Source: Clostridia bacterium
GTDB lineage: Bacteria; Bacillota; Clostridia; Oscillospirales; CAG-272
Direction: 5' to 3'
Assembly (NCBI GenBank): GCA_024404475.1
Contig: JAKSPV010000004.1
Location: 1 to 26,921 of the forward strand
Length of the DNA stretch: 26,921 nucleotides
Under the pieces are notes generated by a model. That model had not been told where the DNA came from. It saw only the letters and a list, made by a program, of their open reading frames with translations, and did not search any database. Of the stretch, positions 1-7,301 are shown piece after piece (the first letter of the stretch is position 1; every line of letters begins with the position of its first letter). Made by a program: the position numbers and the translations under genes.

Positions 1-288
1 TCAGTCTATACCGCACAATCCTCCGACCCTCACGCCCTCGCCCCCGGCGAGCCCCGTGGTGCCGCGCAGCCGCCGCAGCCCCCGCCCTCCCTTCGCCTCA
101 GTGCGGATTCCCTCTATGCGGAACTGCGCGACGACGCGAGCAAGCAGGTCGCCGGCACCGCGATGGCGTCGAGCCGGAACGGCTCGATCATGGGCGACGT
201 CATGCATTGGGGCATCTTCACCTACGAATCGCTCTGGTACGATCTGACGATCGACTTTGCAAAACTTCGCGCATTCTTGGCACGGTAA
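1..288 (+). CDS. 3' end of a secreted-protein paralogue (partial, 5' end outside window)
   Basis: Frame 1 is open from the first base to a TAA at 286-288, giving the last 95 residues of a protein that begins outside the window. The last 55 or so residues align without gaps to the C-terminus of the next gene: LYAE against LWAE, then a shared SRNGSIMGDVMHW block, then LWYD and DFAKLRAF. The two genes are therefore tandem paralogues. The first 30 or so visible residues are proline- and alanine-rich and do not match the paralogue. That could be a real linker, a divergent segment or a frameshift, and it cannot be settled here. Function is unknown. The gene lies 48 nt upstream of the second copy and is probably co-transcribed with it. 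Confidence 0.75.
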   Translation, partial: SVYTAQSSDPHALAPGEPRGAAQPPQPPPSLRLSADSLYAELRDDASKQVAGTAMASSRNGSIMGDVMHWGIFTYESLWYDLTIDFAKLRAFLAR

Positions 289-336
289 AGCATCATTTTC
301 CGGCCGCTCCGGCGACGAAAAAGAGAGATGACAAAC

Positions 337-1809
337 ATGAAAAAAATTCTTCGCGCCGTGTCTTTCTGTCTCGTCTTTGCTCTTTTCTTCGGCTCGATCA
401 TTTGTATCGCAGGCGAGACGGTGAAGGTCACGAAAGACGTTTATCAGTACAGCAACGTTCCGGCGCCGGAGGAAACGGGCATCTTTTCCGAAATGAACTC
501 GTTTCTCCCGTCGGCAGGGCTCAAGGTTTCCTACCTTGCCAACCACGGCGGCGGTCAGACGAGAATGGTCTACACCAAAACGGGCCTCTACTACGCGCTT
601 TTCACCGGTGAGGACGGCGACGCGCCGAACATCGGCATCGACCTCATCCACATGAACGATGACGGCACGGCAACGTCCGTCTTCCACACCGAGCAGCCCT
701 TCAATCCCTCCGGCCCGATGGTCTCCGTCATGGCGGACAAGGACGGCACGATCTGGATGTACGCCGGCTGGCAGGTCGGCGACGGCGGACAGGTCAAGTT
801 CCAGTTCCTGTTCAACATGTGGCGGTACGATCCCGCAACGGGCGAGGTCAAGCTGTTCTCGAAACAGCAGCTTTACAAAACGAGCAAGATCTGCATGTAC
901 GGCAGCGGCGGCTATTCCTCCTGCGCGCTCGACGAGGAGAACGGACGCATTTTTGCGATCGTCAACTGCTGCGACAAACCGGGCTACATCGAATGGGCTC
1001 TCTTTGACATGAACACCTGCGAGTGGTCGGAGATGCGCGCGATCAAGCTCGACTATCGCTACTGCTATTCCTACATCCTGCCGGACGGGAAGGGTGGCTT
1101 CCACATTTTCGGCGAGCGCGACGTTGTTGTCGAGTCGATCAAAACGGACAACGGCAAGAACGTTGCCTCCGCCGCCAGAAGTCTGCATTCCTGCTGGTAT
1201 GACAACAACATGCTCTTCGACGAATGGGATTATTTCCATCTTCCCGATCCGACCGTGGAGGAGTTTGACGCGAAATATCCCGTCGAGCCAGCGACCTATG
1301 AGGTCGAAAAGGGGCTCTATCCTGACAACCGATCCAACAGCTCCGACATCTTCATGGACTCGAAGGGTTACCTGCATTTCGTTTACAAAGTCGGTGAAAA
1401 CATCGAATACGGCGACCGTGTCGTCCACGTCGTTTACGACGTCTCGAACGGTGCGGCTGTGGAGATCCGGCGTCAGAAAATGGAATTTGCCGCATCCAGC
1501 AAGGCACCCTATTACTGCCGCTGCTACGAGGATACCGAAGGCAACTTCTATCTTGTCTGTACTCGCTCCGGCTTGCTTCCGGTCGAGTTTGAAATCTGGG
1601 GCACGTCTGATCCGACCGCGGAACTCGGGCTTCTCTGGGCAGAATACCGCGTCGTCGGCGAGAAGACGTCCGCCGGCAGCGCGGCGGCGACCAGCCGCAA
1701 CGGCTCGATCATGGGCGATGTCATGCATTGGGTCGTCAACACCGACGAAAACCTCTGGTACGACATGACTGTCGATTTTGCCAAACTCCGCGCATTCATC
1801 GGGCGGTGA
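337..1809 (+). CDS. Secreted beta-propeller-like protein of unknown function, tandem paralogue
   Basis: This is a 490-residue exported protein. Residues 1-26 form a signal peptide: MKK, a hydrophobic stretch from about 6 to 22, then a likely cleavage after an A-G pair. I chose the ATG at 337 because the purine-rich AAGAGAG lies about 9 nt upstream; the in-frame ATG at 328 abuts that site. The mature part has recurring short blocks of the type D-x-x-G-x-hydrophobic-aromatic (DGTIWMYAG, SKGYLHFVY, TEGNFYLVC, GKGGFHIFG). These resemble beta-propeller or Asp-box-like blade strands, which is an inference from pattern only. It has about 11 cysteines, many for an exported Firmicutes protein. I recognise no catalytic motif. 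The C-terminus closely matches the preceding partial gene. It ends 7 nt before a repeat element and about 80 nt before a terminator. Confidence 0.8.
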   Translation: MKKILRAVSFCLVFALFFGSIICIAGETVKVTKDVYQYSNVPAPEETGIFSEMNSFLPSAGLKVSYLANHGGGQTRMVYTKTGLYYALFTGEDGDAPNIGIDLIHMNDDGTATSVFHTEQPFNPSGPMVSVMADKDGTIWMYAGWQVGDGGQVKFQFLFNMWRYDPATGEVKLFSKQQLYKTSKICMYGSGGYSSCALDEENGRIFAIVNCCDKPGYIEWALFDMNTCEWSEMRAIKLDYRYCYSYILPDGKGGFHIFGERDVVVESIKTDNGKNVASAARSLHSCWYDNNMLFDEWDYFHLPDPTVEEFDAKYPVEPATYEVEKGLYPDNRSNSSDIFMDSKGYLHFVYKVGENIEYGDRVVHVVYDVSNGAAVEIRRQKMEFAASSKAPYYCRCYEDTEGNFYLVCTRSGLLPVEFEIWGTSDPTAELGLLWAEYRVVGEKTSAGSAAATSRNGSIMGDVMHWVVNTDENLWYDMTVDFAKLRAFIGR

Positions 1810-1816
1810 GAATATG

Positions 1817-1920
1817 CCGGGGGCGTCTTGCAAGACGCCCCCGGGCCACCGGAAACCTTAAAAAGGTTTCTGGCATTACACCAATACGGAAACCTGCACT
1901 ACGTGAGTGCAGGTTTTTTT
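1817..1920 (+). repeat. Dispersed hairpin repeat, copy A
   Basis: Three consecutive hairpins lie directly after the stop codon at 1809. The first is a perfect 28-bp palindrome at 1817-1844 centred on CTTGCAAG with CCGGGGGC arms. The second is GAAACCTT/AAGGTTTC at 1852-1870. The third is the terminator at 1891-1920. Read in this direction, the unit aligns over about 100 nt with the reverse complement of 1952-2053 (copy B) and, more weakly, with the reverse complement of 26804-26860 (copy C). Shared blocks include the GGGGGC hairpin, GGAAACCTTAAAA and CACCAATA. Confidence 0.7.
1891..1920 (+). terminator. Rho-independent terminator of the secreted-protein genes
   Basis: A perfect 10-bp stem (AACCTGCACT/AGTGCAGGTT) with the 5-nt loop ACGTG runs straight into a seven-T tract ending at 1920. 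It ends the + strand transcript of the tandem secreted-protein genes. It also forms the distal end of repeat copy A. Confidence 0.85.
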
Positions 1921-1951
1921 GTGCAGACAACTGTACGGGAAATTGCTCAAT

Positions 1952-1982
1952 AAAAAACTGCACCCCGACGAGGATGCAGTTT
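1952..1982 (-). terminator. Rho-independent terminator after the cysteine desulfurase-dus pair
   Basis: On the minus strand the stem AAACTGCA...TGCAGTTT, with partly paired TCC/GG inside, is followed by a T-rich tail (A tract at 1952-1957 on the + strand). It lies 26 nt beyond the dus stop codon and forms the distal end of repeat copy B. Confidence 0.7.
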
Positions 1983-2053
1983 CGATATTGGTGAAACAGG
2001 AAAAGTTTTAAGGTTTCCTGGGGTCCGGTGGCTTCTGGCAAGAAGCCCCCGCG
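1952..2053 (-). repeat. Dispersed hairpin repeat, copy B, overlapping the 3' end of dus
   Basis: This is an inverted partner of copy A. Its GGCTTCT/AGAAGCC hairpin is at 2030-2047, followed on the minus strand by the ACCGGACCCCAGGAAACC block, a GGAAA/TTTCC hairpin, CACCAATA and a TGCA-stem terminator. Because dus stops at 2008-2010, the first half of the element is translated as the C-terminus of that protein. Confidence 0.7.
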
Positions 2054-3045
2054 TTCGCGTCCCCCAGCGTCCGGAGCGCGGCTTCCGCGTCTTCGTACGT
2101 CACGGCACGGTGGAGCTTGTCGCGGGCGGCGGCGCAGCCGCGCATCCCAGTGAGGAACGGGGAGAGCCGGCCGCGGCACTCCCGGACGGCAAGCGCTTCG
2201 TCGCCCTTTTCCGCGATGATCCGGCGGAGCAGGGCAAGCGCGGTGCCGAGTTTTTCCTCTCTTGTCGGCGGGACGAACGTCTCCCCGAAAAGGTCAGCGC
2301 GGATCGCCGCAAAGAGCCACGGGTTGCCGAGCGCGGCGCGGCCGATCATGATGCCGTCGCAGCCGGTCTCGGTCAGCATCCGGCGGGCGTCCTCCGGCGA
2401 GGCGATATCGCCGTTCCCGATGACAGGGATGTTCTCCGGCAGCGCGTCGCGGACGGCGGCGATGACCGAGAGATCAATGCCGGGACGGTACATCTCCTCG
2501 CGCGTGCGTCCGTGGACGGTGACGGCGGCGGCACCTGCCGCCGCGACTTCCTTTGCCACGGTGACGGCGTTCTTGTGCGCGTTGTCCCACCCGGCGCGGA
2601 TTTTGGCGGTGACGGGAATGTTCCACGCATCCGCGGCGTCCTTCGCCGCGGCGACGAGCGCGCCGCAGAGCGCCGGATCGCGCATGAGGGCGGAGCCGTC
2701 ACCCGAGGTGACAATCTTCTTGACCGGGCAGCCCATGTTGAGATCAACGGCGGCGGGCATGCGGCCTTGCTTTTCCGCTTCGGTGAGGAGGCGGCGCACG
2801 GCGACGGCCATGTCGTCCGGCTCGTGTCCGAAGAGCTGCAGCGCGGTGCACGGCTCGTCCTCTGCCAGAGCGGCGAGGGCAAGCGTCTTTTCGTCGCCGT
2901 AGACGGTCGCTTTCGCGGAGACCATTTCGGTGGTGGCGTACGTCGCGCCGAGCCGTGCGGCGAGGGCGCGGAACGCTTTGTCGGTGAAGCCCGCCATCGG
3001 GGCAAGGCAAAGCCCGATGGGCAGGCGGCTTTCGTTCGTTTTCAT
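2008..3045 (-). CDS. dus: tRNA-dihydrouridine synthase (DusB-like)
   Basis: This is an FMN-dependent enzyme that reduces uridine to dihydrouridine in the D-loop of tRNAs. The 345-residue protein shows the family signatures in order: LAPMAGFTDKAFR near residues 14-26, LQLFGHEP near 69-76, and NMGCPVKK with catalytic Cys106. These are followed by KIRAGWD, VHGRTREEMY, NGDIASPEDA and the FMN-phosphate-binding GIMIGRAALGNPW. Length and fold match the bacterial DusB group. The ATG at 3045 lies 1 nt beyond the stop of the upstream cysteine desulfurase, so the two are probably translationally coupled. The last 13 or so residues (GASCQKPPDPRKP) are encoded by repeat copy B and are unlikely to belong to the ancestral enzyme. 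The family is certain; assignment to DusB rather than a sister paralogue is likely. Confidence 0.93.
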   Translation of the reverse strand: MKTNESRLPIGLCLAPMAGFTDKAFRALAARLGATYATTEMVSAKATVYGDEKTLALAALAEDEPCTALQLFGHEPDDMAVAVRRLLTEAEKQGRMPAAVDLNMGCPVKKIVTSGDGSALMRDPALCGALVAAAKDAADAWNIPVTAKIRAGWDNAHKNAVTVAKEVAAAGAAAVTVHGRTREEMYRPGIDLSVIAAVRDALPENIPVIGNGDIASPEDARRMLTETGCDGIMIGRAALGNPWLFAAIRADLFGETFVPPTREEKLGTALALLRRIIAEKGDEALAVRECRGRLSPFLTGMRGCAAARDKLHRAVTYEDAEAALRTLGDANAGASCQKPPDPRKP

Positions 3046-3046
3046 A

Positions 3047-4225
3047 TCAGCGGATCTGCGCGAGCTTGGCGACGCCCTCGGCGGTCGCGCGGGCGACCTC
3101 GCGCGCTGCGTCTTCGGTGTTCGTGTGGTTGGAGCTCAGCCGGAGCGTGCAGTCGGCCTCCGCGGGAGCGAGCCCGAACGCGGAGAGCGGCCGGCTGACG
3201 TGTTTTCCGTGCGACGAGCAGGCGGAGCCGGCAGAGACGCAGATGCCTTTTCCCGTGAGGAAGTTCAGCATCGTTTCACTCTTGATGCGCGGGAGCGTGA
3301 CGCTCAAAATGCCCGGCGCCCGGCTGCCTTCCGGCGGGAGATTGAGGACGACGCCCGGCACGGCGGCAAGTGCCGCCGACAGCGCGCCGCGGACGGCGAG
3401 CGTCTTCTCCTCGCGGCTCCTAAAATCATGGAGCGCCTCCGCGGCGGCTGCGCCGAATCCGGCGATGCCGGGCGTGTTCAGCGTGCCGGAACGGAAGCCG
3501 TCCTCCTGCCCGCCGCCGAGTGTCCACGGAATGAGTTTCTTTGCGGTGATCATCGCGTCCGAAACCCAGAGCGCGCCGACGCCTTTCGGCCCGCCGATCT
3601 TGTGCCCGCTGACCGTAACGAGGTCAGCGCCGAGCGACTGCGGCGTGAAGGGGACTTTCATGAAGCCCTGCACGGCGTCGGTGTGGAAGACCGCGCCGGG
3701 GACTTTCGCGCGGACGGCGGCTGCGGCGCGGCGCACGTCGTAGACGGCGCCGGTCTCGTTGTTGACGAGCATGACGGAGCAGAGAATAACGTCCGGGGTG
3801 AGAAGCGCGTCGAGCGCATCAAAATCGAGTTTTCCACCGATGGTCGGGATCGCTCGGACGGTGAAGCCGTCCTCTTCAAACCGTTCGACGGAGGCGGCGA
3901 CGGAGGCGTGCTCGCCGTCGGAGAGAAGGATCGTGCCGCGGCTGCCGCCCTTGTCGGGACGTTTTTTGGCATAGACGGAGCCGAAGACGGCGAGATTGTT
4001 CGCCTCGGTGCCGGAGCCGGTGAAAATGACGCGCCCGGTCGTGCGGCGCCCGAAAAAGAGCGCCGAGAGGACGGTTCCTCTCGAGGCTTCGACCGCGCGG
4101 CGCGCCGCGACGCCCGCTCCGTGGACGGAGGACGGGTTGGCGTACGTCTCCTCAAAGGTTTTCTGCATGGCGACGACGGCGGCAGCACTCGGCTGCGTCG
4201 TGGCAGACTGGTCAAAATAGATCAT
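3047..4225 (-). CDS. Cysteine desulfurase (NifS/IscS family)
   Basis: This PLP enzyme removes sulfur from L-cysteine as a protein persulfide for Fe-S cluster or thio-modification pathways. The 392 residues begin with the typical YFDQSATT start and carry GSGTEANN (70-77), EHASV (105-109), NNETG (155-159) and HTDAVQ (181-186). The PLP lysine is in SGHKIGGPKG (Lys209). The catalytic cysteine is in SAGSACSS (Cys336) on a class-I-type loop. I chose the ATG at 4225, with an AAAGGGG site about 10 nt upstream; a TTG at 4246 is also in frame but lacks a well-placed site. It sits 1 nt before dus, and the pairing suggests sulfur supply for tRNA modification. No iscU or thiI is visible in the window to say which pathway it serves. 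Confidence 0.92.
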   Translation of the reverse strand: MIYFDQSATTQPSAAAVVAMQKTFEETYANPSSVHGAGVAARRAVEASRGTVLSALFFGRRTTGRVIFTGSGTEANNLAVFGSVYAKKRPDKGGSRGTILLSDGEHASVAASVERFEEDGFTVRAIPTIGGKLDFDALDALLTPDVILCSVMLVNNETGAVYDVRRAAAAVRAKVPGAVFHTDAVQGFMKVPFTPQSLGADLVTVSGHKIGGPKGVGALWVSDAMITAKKLIPWTLGGGQEDGFRSGTLNTPGIAGFGAAAAEALHDFRSREEKTLAVRGALSAALAAVPGVVLNLPPEGSRAPGILSVTLPRIKSETMLNFLTGKGICVSAGSACSSHGKHVSRPLSAFGLAPAEADCTLRLSSNHTNTEDAAREVARATAEGVAKLAQIR

Positions 4226-4251
4226 AACGGGAAAGCCCCTTTCCAATCATC

Positions 4252-4276
4252 AAAAAACCGGCGCGAGACGCGCCGG
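4252..4276 (-). terminator. Rho-independent terminator of the lipoprotein gene
   Basis: On the minus strand CCGGCGCG-TCT-CGCGCCGG forms an 8-bp perfect stem with a 3-nt loop. Six Ts follow it (A tract at 4252-4257 on the + strand). It lies 27 nt past the lipoprotein stop codon and 26 nt before the cysteine desulfurase start, separating the two units. Confidence 0.88.
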
Positions 4277-4303
4277 CGTGAACAGTCGGATGATCCGGCC
4301 GCC

Positions 4304-4852
4304 TCAGGAGAACCGGAACTCGCGAAGCATGGACTCGACGTCCTCGAGGTGGCTCGCAAAACGGGAGACTTCGCTGCCCTCCGGCGCCGTGTCGAGCGCG
4401 CCGTAGGTGAAGACGTAGACCATGCCGCGGCGGACGGCGGCTACCTGCAAGAAGCGGTACGTGTTCTGGCCGATCTTGCCCGTCCACTCGTACTGCATGG
4501 CGCGGACGCCGTCCAAAAGCGTTTCGTTCGACGCGGCGAGCGTGAGGTCGGTGTAGATCGATTCAAGATCGGTAAGCCCGCTCTCCCACCATTCCTCGGG
4601 CGTGTAGTCCGTGACGCTGACCTCCCACACCATGACGTTGACGGAGGAGGGGTCGGCCTTGGAGTAGTACGCGCTGACGGCGCCGGTCTCGAGATCGACC
4701 GTCCACGTCTTCGGAACGTAGAGGTGGAAGTCGCCGGTCGCGGGGCTGGCCTCGGTCATGCCGGCGGGAACTTCACTTTTTGTGCAGGCGACGGCGGCGG
4801 TGAGAACGAACAGAATGGCCGCGAGGAGCGCGGCGGGACGGAGTAATTTCAT
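4304..4852 (-). CDS. Small predicted lipoprotein of unknown function
   Basis: This is a 182-residue exported protein. Residues 1-22 form a signal sequence ending in the lipobox AVAC, so Cys23 should be lipidated and anchor it to the outer face of the membrane. The rest is soluble and mixed alpha/beta. A HLYVPKTWTVDLETGAVSAYYS segment (about residues 42-64) is typical of small PsbP/MOG1-like exported domains; that resemblance is pattern-based only. The start is the ATG at 4852, with GAGAGG 8 nt upstream; the TTG at 4858 lies within that spacing. It is flanked by its own promoter (4889-4917) and terminator (4252-4276), so it is probably monocistronic. Confidence 0.85.
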   Translation of the reverse strand: MKLLRPAALLAAILFVLTAAVACTKSEVPAGMTEASPATGDFHLYVPKTWTVDLETGAVSAYYSKADPSSVNVMVWEVSVTDYTPEEWWESGLTDLESIYTDLTLAASNETLLDGVRAMQYEWTGKIGQNTYRFLQVAAVRRGMVYVFTYGALDTAPEGSEVSRFASHLEDVESMLREFRFS

Positions 4853-4888
4853 CGTCAAAACCTCTCGGGTGATTTTCTTTCTGCTTCC

Positions 4889-4917
4889 ATTATACCTGCC
4901 GCGGGGCGTTTTGGCAA
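4889..4917 (-). promoter_or_regulatory. Sigma-A-type promoter of the lipoprotein gene
   Basis: On the minus strand TTGCCA, a 17-nt spacer and a perfect TATAAT are found. This gives a start of transcription near 4882 and a 5' UTR of about 30 nt holding the GAGAGG ribosome binding site. Confidence 0.85.
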
Positions 4918-4951
4918 GAGCAAAATCGAATGTTTCGCATTTTTCGGCGTT

Positions 4952-5614
4952 TCAGGCGGCTTTCGGGACGCGGCGGGCGCGTTCGGCGAGGATCGCGGAG
5001 ACGAGAAGCAACACGGCGGCACCCGCGGCGGGGACGAGGAAAACGGCGCCGCCGGTAAAGAGCGAGCGGGAGGCATCCGCGAGCGTAAGCGTGCCGAAAA
5101 CGGCAAAGACGCCGGCGGAAACGATGTTCAGCACGCGGTGCGGCAGCCGCCGGCACAACAGAACGCCTGCCAGAAGCCCGATGAGATCGGCAAGGAAGAG
5201 CCCGGCCGATCCGCCGAGGAAGCAAAAAATGGCGTCGCGGCGGGAGAGCCCCGCGGCGAGCGTCAGAAGGCAAAGCTGCGTTTTATCGCCGCATTCGGCG
5301 AGGAAGAACGAGACGAAGACGCCGCGGGGCGGCGCGGCTTCCGCGTCATCGCGGGAACTCAAAGCCGCACGGACGGCAGAGATCGCGAAGCCGAGATAGG
5401 CGACGCCGGCGACGAGCCGGAGATACGCCGTTGGAAGAAACGTGCCGACGAGAGCGCCGGCGAAGACGGCAACGGCCGACAGCGCGAGCGTGGCGAGCGC
5501 GGTGCCCGGGATAATGCGCCGTAGCGGGTATCGCGCGGCGAGTGCGACCATGAGCAGCTGCGTCTTGTCGCCCATTTCCGCGAGAAAGATCATGGAAAGC
5601 GTCTGCCAGAACAA
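4952..5614 (-). CDS. UPF0016/GDT1 (TMEM165-like) membrane cation transporter
   Basis: This 220-residue integral membrane protein has two copies of the family hallmark E-x-G-D-K-T-Q, at residues 13-19 (EMGDKTQ) and 107-113 (ECGDKTQ). Each lies at the start of one three-helix half of the pseudo-symmetric fold. Members of this family move Mn2+ or Ca2+ out of the cytoplasm, and bacterial forms often act in manganese export; the substrate here is inferred. The start is a TTG at 5614, because an excellent GGAGGTGA lies 9 nt upstream and the first in-frame ATG is seven codons inside. A terminator lies about 75 nt upstream, so it is likely transcribed separately from the TPM-domain gene. No manganese riboswitch was found upstream. 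Confidence 0.88.
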   Translation of the reverse strand: MFWQTLSMIFLAEMGDKTQLLMVALAARYPLRRIIPGTALATLALSAVAVFAGALVGTFLPTAYLRLVAGVAYLGFAISAVRAALSSRDDAEAAPPRGVFVSFFLAECGDKTQLCLLTLAAGLSRRDAIFCFLGGSAGLFLADLIGLLAGVLLCRRLPHRVLNIVSAGVFAVFGTLTLADASRSLFTGGAVFLVPAAGAAVLLLVSAILAERARRVPKAA

Positions 5615-5687
5615 CGGAAATCACCTCCGGGGTATCCTATGCGCCGCCGCGCGCGGAGAGAACTGGAAAAAGCGTGCTTCGTGCATG

Positions 5688-5715
5688 AAAAAAGTGCAGA
5701 CCGGGTGGTCTGCAC
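5688..5715 (-). terminator. Rho-independent terminator of the xpaC-telA-lemA-TPM cluster
   Basis: A perfect 9-bp stem GTGCAGACC/GGTCTGCAC with a 4-nt loop is followed on the minus strand by six Ts (A tract 5688-5693). It lies 9 nt past the stop of the TPM-domain gene. On the + strand a weaker T-rich tail follows, so it may act both ways. Confidence 0.87.
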
Positions 5716-5724
5716 TTCTGTTTT

Positions 5725-6684
5725 TCAATGTCTTCCGGCGCCGCCGCCGTGCGTTCCGCCGCCGCCGAAGCCGTGGGAGCCGCCCGAATGACCGCCGCCG
5801 AAACTGCCGCCCGACGAATGGGAGCCGCCGACGGAGGAGCCGAAGCCGCTGAGGCTGCTGCCCGACGAATGCGAACTGCCGCCGAAGCCGCCGATGCGCG
5901 AGCCGAACGTGCCGGCACGCGGCAGGACGATGGGCGGGGTGGTGTAGATGCGCGGCGAGAAGATCGCCGTGCCGGCTCTTGCCGCCGTGCGCGCCGAGGC
6001 GTCGATCGAACGGGAGCGCCGGACGATAATGACGATGAGGACGATGATGATGAGAAGAACGAGCAAGGAACTGCCGGAGCCGCTTTCCCCGGAGCCGGAG
6101 GAACTGTGCTGCTCGCCCGAGGGCTCGCCGCCCTCGTCGTAGAGGAACGTTTCGCCGTCCCATTTGTCGAGCGAGACGTCGTAGTAGTCCGCAAGGTAGT
6201 CCGCCGTGGCGCTGTACCACGTGAGAGCACCCTCGGAATAGTCGCCCTTCGCAAAGTCGGGCTCGAGGTATCGGTCAAGCATCTGTCCGAGCCGGCCCGC
6301 GTTCAGAACGTCGTCGATGCCCCAGCCGACCGTCACCCAGTAGTCTTCGGTGTAGGAGTTCATGACGAGCAGAACGCCGTTGTTGCGCTCCTTCGAGCCG
6401 ATGCCCCACGCCGTGAAGACGTCGTAGGCGTAGTCTTCGAGGTCGTAGAGATCGCGGTCGTCCGTCGTCAGAACGACGACCTGCGCGCCGGTCATGGCGA
6501 AGAGGGCGAGCCCCTTCTTCTGCATTTCGCGCTCCGCGGTTTCGGTCAGGATGCCGGCTTTGTCCGAGACGTAGACGTCGTCACCCGCCGGCTTTTCCGG
6601 CACGGCGGCTGCAAACGCCGGCAGCGCCAGGAGCGCGGCCAGAACGGCGGCAAGGACAAGGGCGGCAATGCGGCTGTGTTTCAA
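5725..6684 (-). CDS. TPM-domain (YgcG-like) membrane-anchored extracytoplasmic protein
   Basis: The 319-residue protein has a signal peptide (about 1-26, ending AFAAA). A TPM domain spans about 36-175, with VSDKAGILTE, a VVVLTT strand, and the ERNNGVLLVM and WVTVGWGIDDVL motifs. A Ser/Gly-rich linker follows, then one transmembrane helix (about 210-225, LLVLLIIIVLIVIIV). The cytoplasmic tail is very rich in Gly, Ser and His, with repeated GGSHSSG-like units. This is the classic YgcG/TPM layout; some members have been reported as phosphatases, but the role is not settled. The start is a TTG at 6684 with AAAGAGGT about 7 nt upstream. LemA and TPM proteins often occur together, as here. It is the last gene of its cluster. 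Confidence 0.87.
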   Translation of the reverse strand: MKHSRIAALVLAAVLAALLALPAFAAAVPEKPAGDDVYVSDKAGILTETAEREMQKKGLALFAMTGAQVVVLTTDDRDLYDLEDYAYDVFTAWGIGSKERNNGVLLVMNSYTEDYWVTVGWGIDDVLNAGRLGQMLDRYLEPDFAKGDYSEGALTWYSATADYLADYYDVSLDKWDGETFLYDEGGEPSGEQHSSSGSGESGSGSSLLVLLIIIVLIVIIVRRSRSIDASARTAARAGTAIFSPRIYTTPPIVLPRAGTFGSRIGGFGGSSHSSGSSLSGFGSSVGGSHSSGGSFGGGHSGGSHGFGGGGTHGGGAGRH

Positions 6685-6713
6685 TGCGGGTACCTCTTTC
6701 GTTCGGCGGAAGA

Positions 6714-7238
6714 TCAGTCAAAGACGCGCGCTTCGCCCGCCGTGAAAAGCGACACGGGGAACGAGGCGGCTTTCTGATTGTACGCTTTCGCGGCGTCGTT
6801 GTACGCTTCGTTGCGCGCGAGCTGCTGCGTCAGCGATTTGAGCTGGTTATAGTAGTATTTCGCGTCGCCCTTCACGGTATCCGCATCGTCGAGTTTGCCG
6901 TAGAGCGCCTTGGCGGCGGAGAGAAGGTCGTTCGGCGTGAAGTCGCCGAACGGGTCGTCGAGATGCCGGTCGAACGCTTTCGTGAGATTCGAGAGGTCTG
7001 CGGCGGCGTCCTCGCCGAGAAGCGATTCCGCGGCGTCGATGAGACCGTGCGCCGCATATGACACGTCACGGAGCGCCGGGCGCACCGAAACGTACTGTTC
7101 CGGCGACGAGCGGAACGCTTCGAGAAGGTCGTCCTCGAGCGCCTTGGCCGAACGGCGCACGCCGAGCGTGCAGGCGGCGGCGACGCAGAGAACGAGGCAG
7201 ATGACCGCGATAAGGCGGCTTTCGATGATCTTTTTCAA
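6714..7238 (-). CDS. LemA-like small membrane-anchored protein
   Basis: This 174-residue protein has an N-terminal membrane anchor (about residues 8-26) and an otherwise helical body. The C-terminal part, AYNDAAKAYNQKAASFPVSLF (about 145-165), matches the LemA family ending (a YN-x2-V-x2-YN block followed by a FP-x-x-L segment). The N-terminal half of classical LemA is weakly conserved, so I call it LemA-like. LemA proteins are membrane proteins of unclear role, repeatedly found next to TPM/YgcG genes. The start is TTG at 7238 with AAAGGAG 7 nt upstream. It lies 29 nt upstream of the TPM gene and follows telA across a 63-nt gap with a strong hairpin. Confidence 0.75.
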   Translation of the reverse strand: MKKIIESRLIAVICLVLCVAAACTLGVRRSAKALEDDLLEAFRSSPEQYVSVRPALRDVSYAAHGLIDAAESLLGEDAAADLSNLTKAFDRHLDDPFGDFTPNDLLSAAKALYGKLDDADTVKGDAKYYYNQLKSLTQQLARNEAYNDAAKAYNQKAASFPVSLFTAGEARVFD

Positions 7239-7260
7239 AGGAGAACTCCTTTCGGGAGGG

Positions 7261-7287
7261 GGACGGGAGCGCGCGGCGCTCCCGTCC
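7261..7287 (-). promoter_or_regulatory. Strong intercistronic hairpin between telA-like and lemA-like genes
   Basis: A perfect 12-bp GC-rich stem (GGACGGGAGCGC/GCGCTCCCGTCC) with the 3-nt loop GCG lies 14 nt past the telA-like stop. No T tract follows it, so it is unlikely to be a terminator. An RNA-stability or processing element, or partial pausing, is more plausible. Confidence 0.6.
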
Positions 7288-7301
7288 TCTGCCGGATCCG
7301 T

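Noticed and set aside
1..1833. A 610-codon open frame on the minus strand
   Set aside because: It lies antisense to the tandem secreted-protein genes, has no ribosome binding site or recognisable motifs, and its internal repeats simply mirror the duplicated + strand genes. High GC content keeps the antisense frame open.
2930..4846. A 638-codon + strand frame over csd and the lipoprotein gene
   Set aside because: It is antisense to a certain cysteine desulfurase and crosses a terminator; the composition is Arg/Gly/Asp-rich shadow.
5615..5690. Possible yybP-ykoY manganese riboswitch before the UPF0016 gene
   Set aside because: Only about 73 nt separate the gene from the upstream terminator, and I could not find the conserved motif core.
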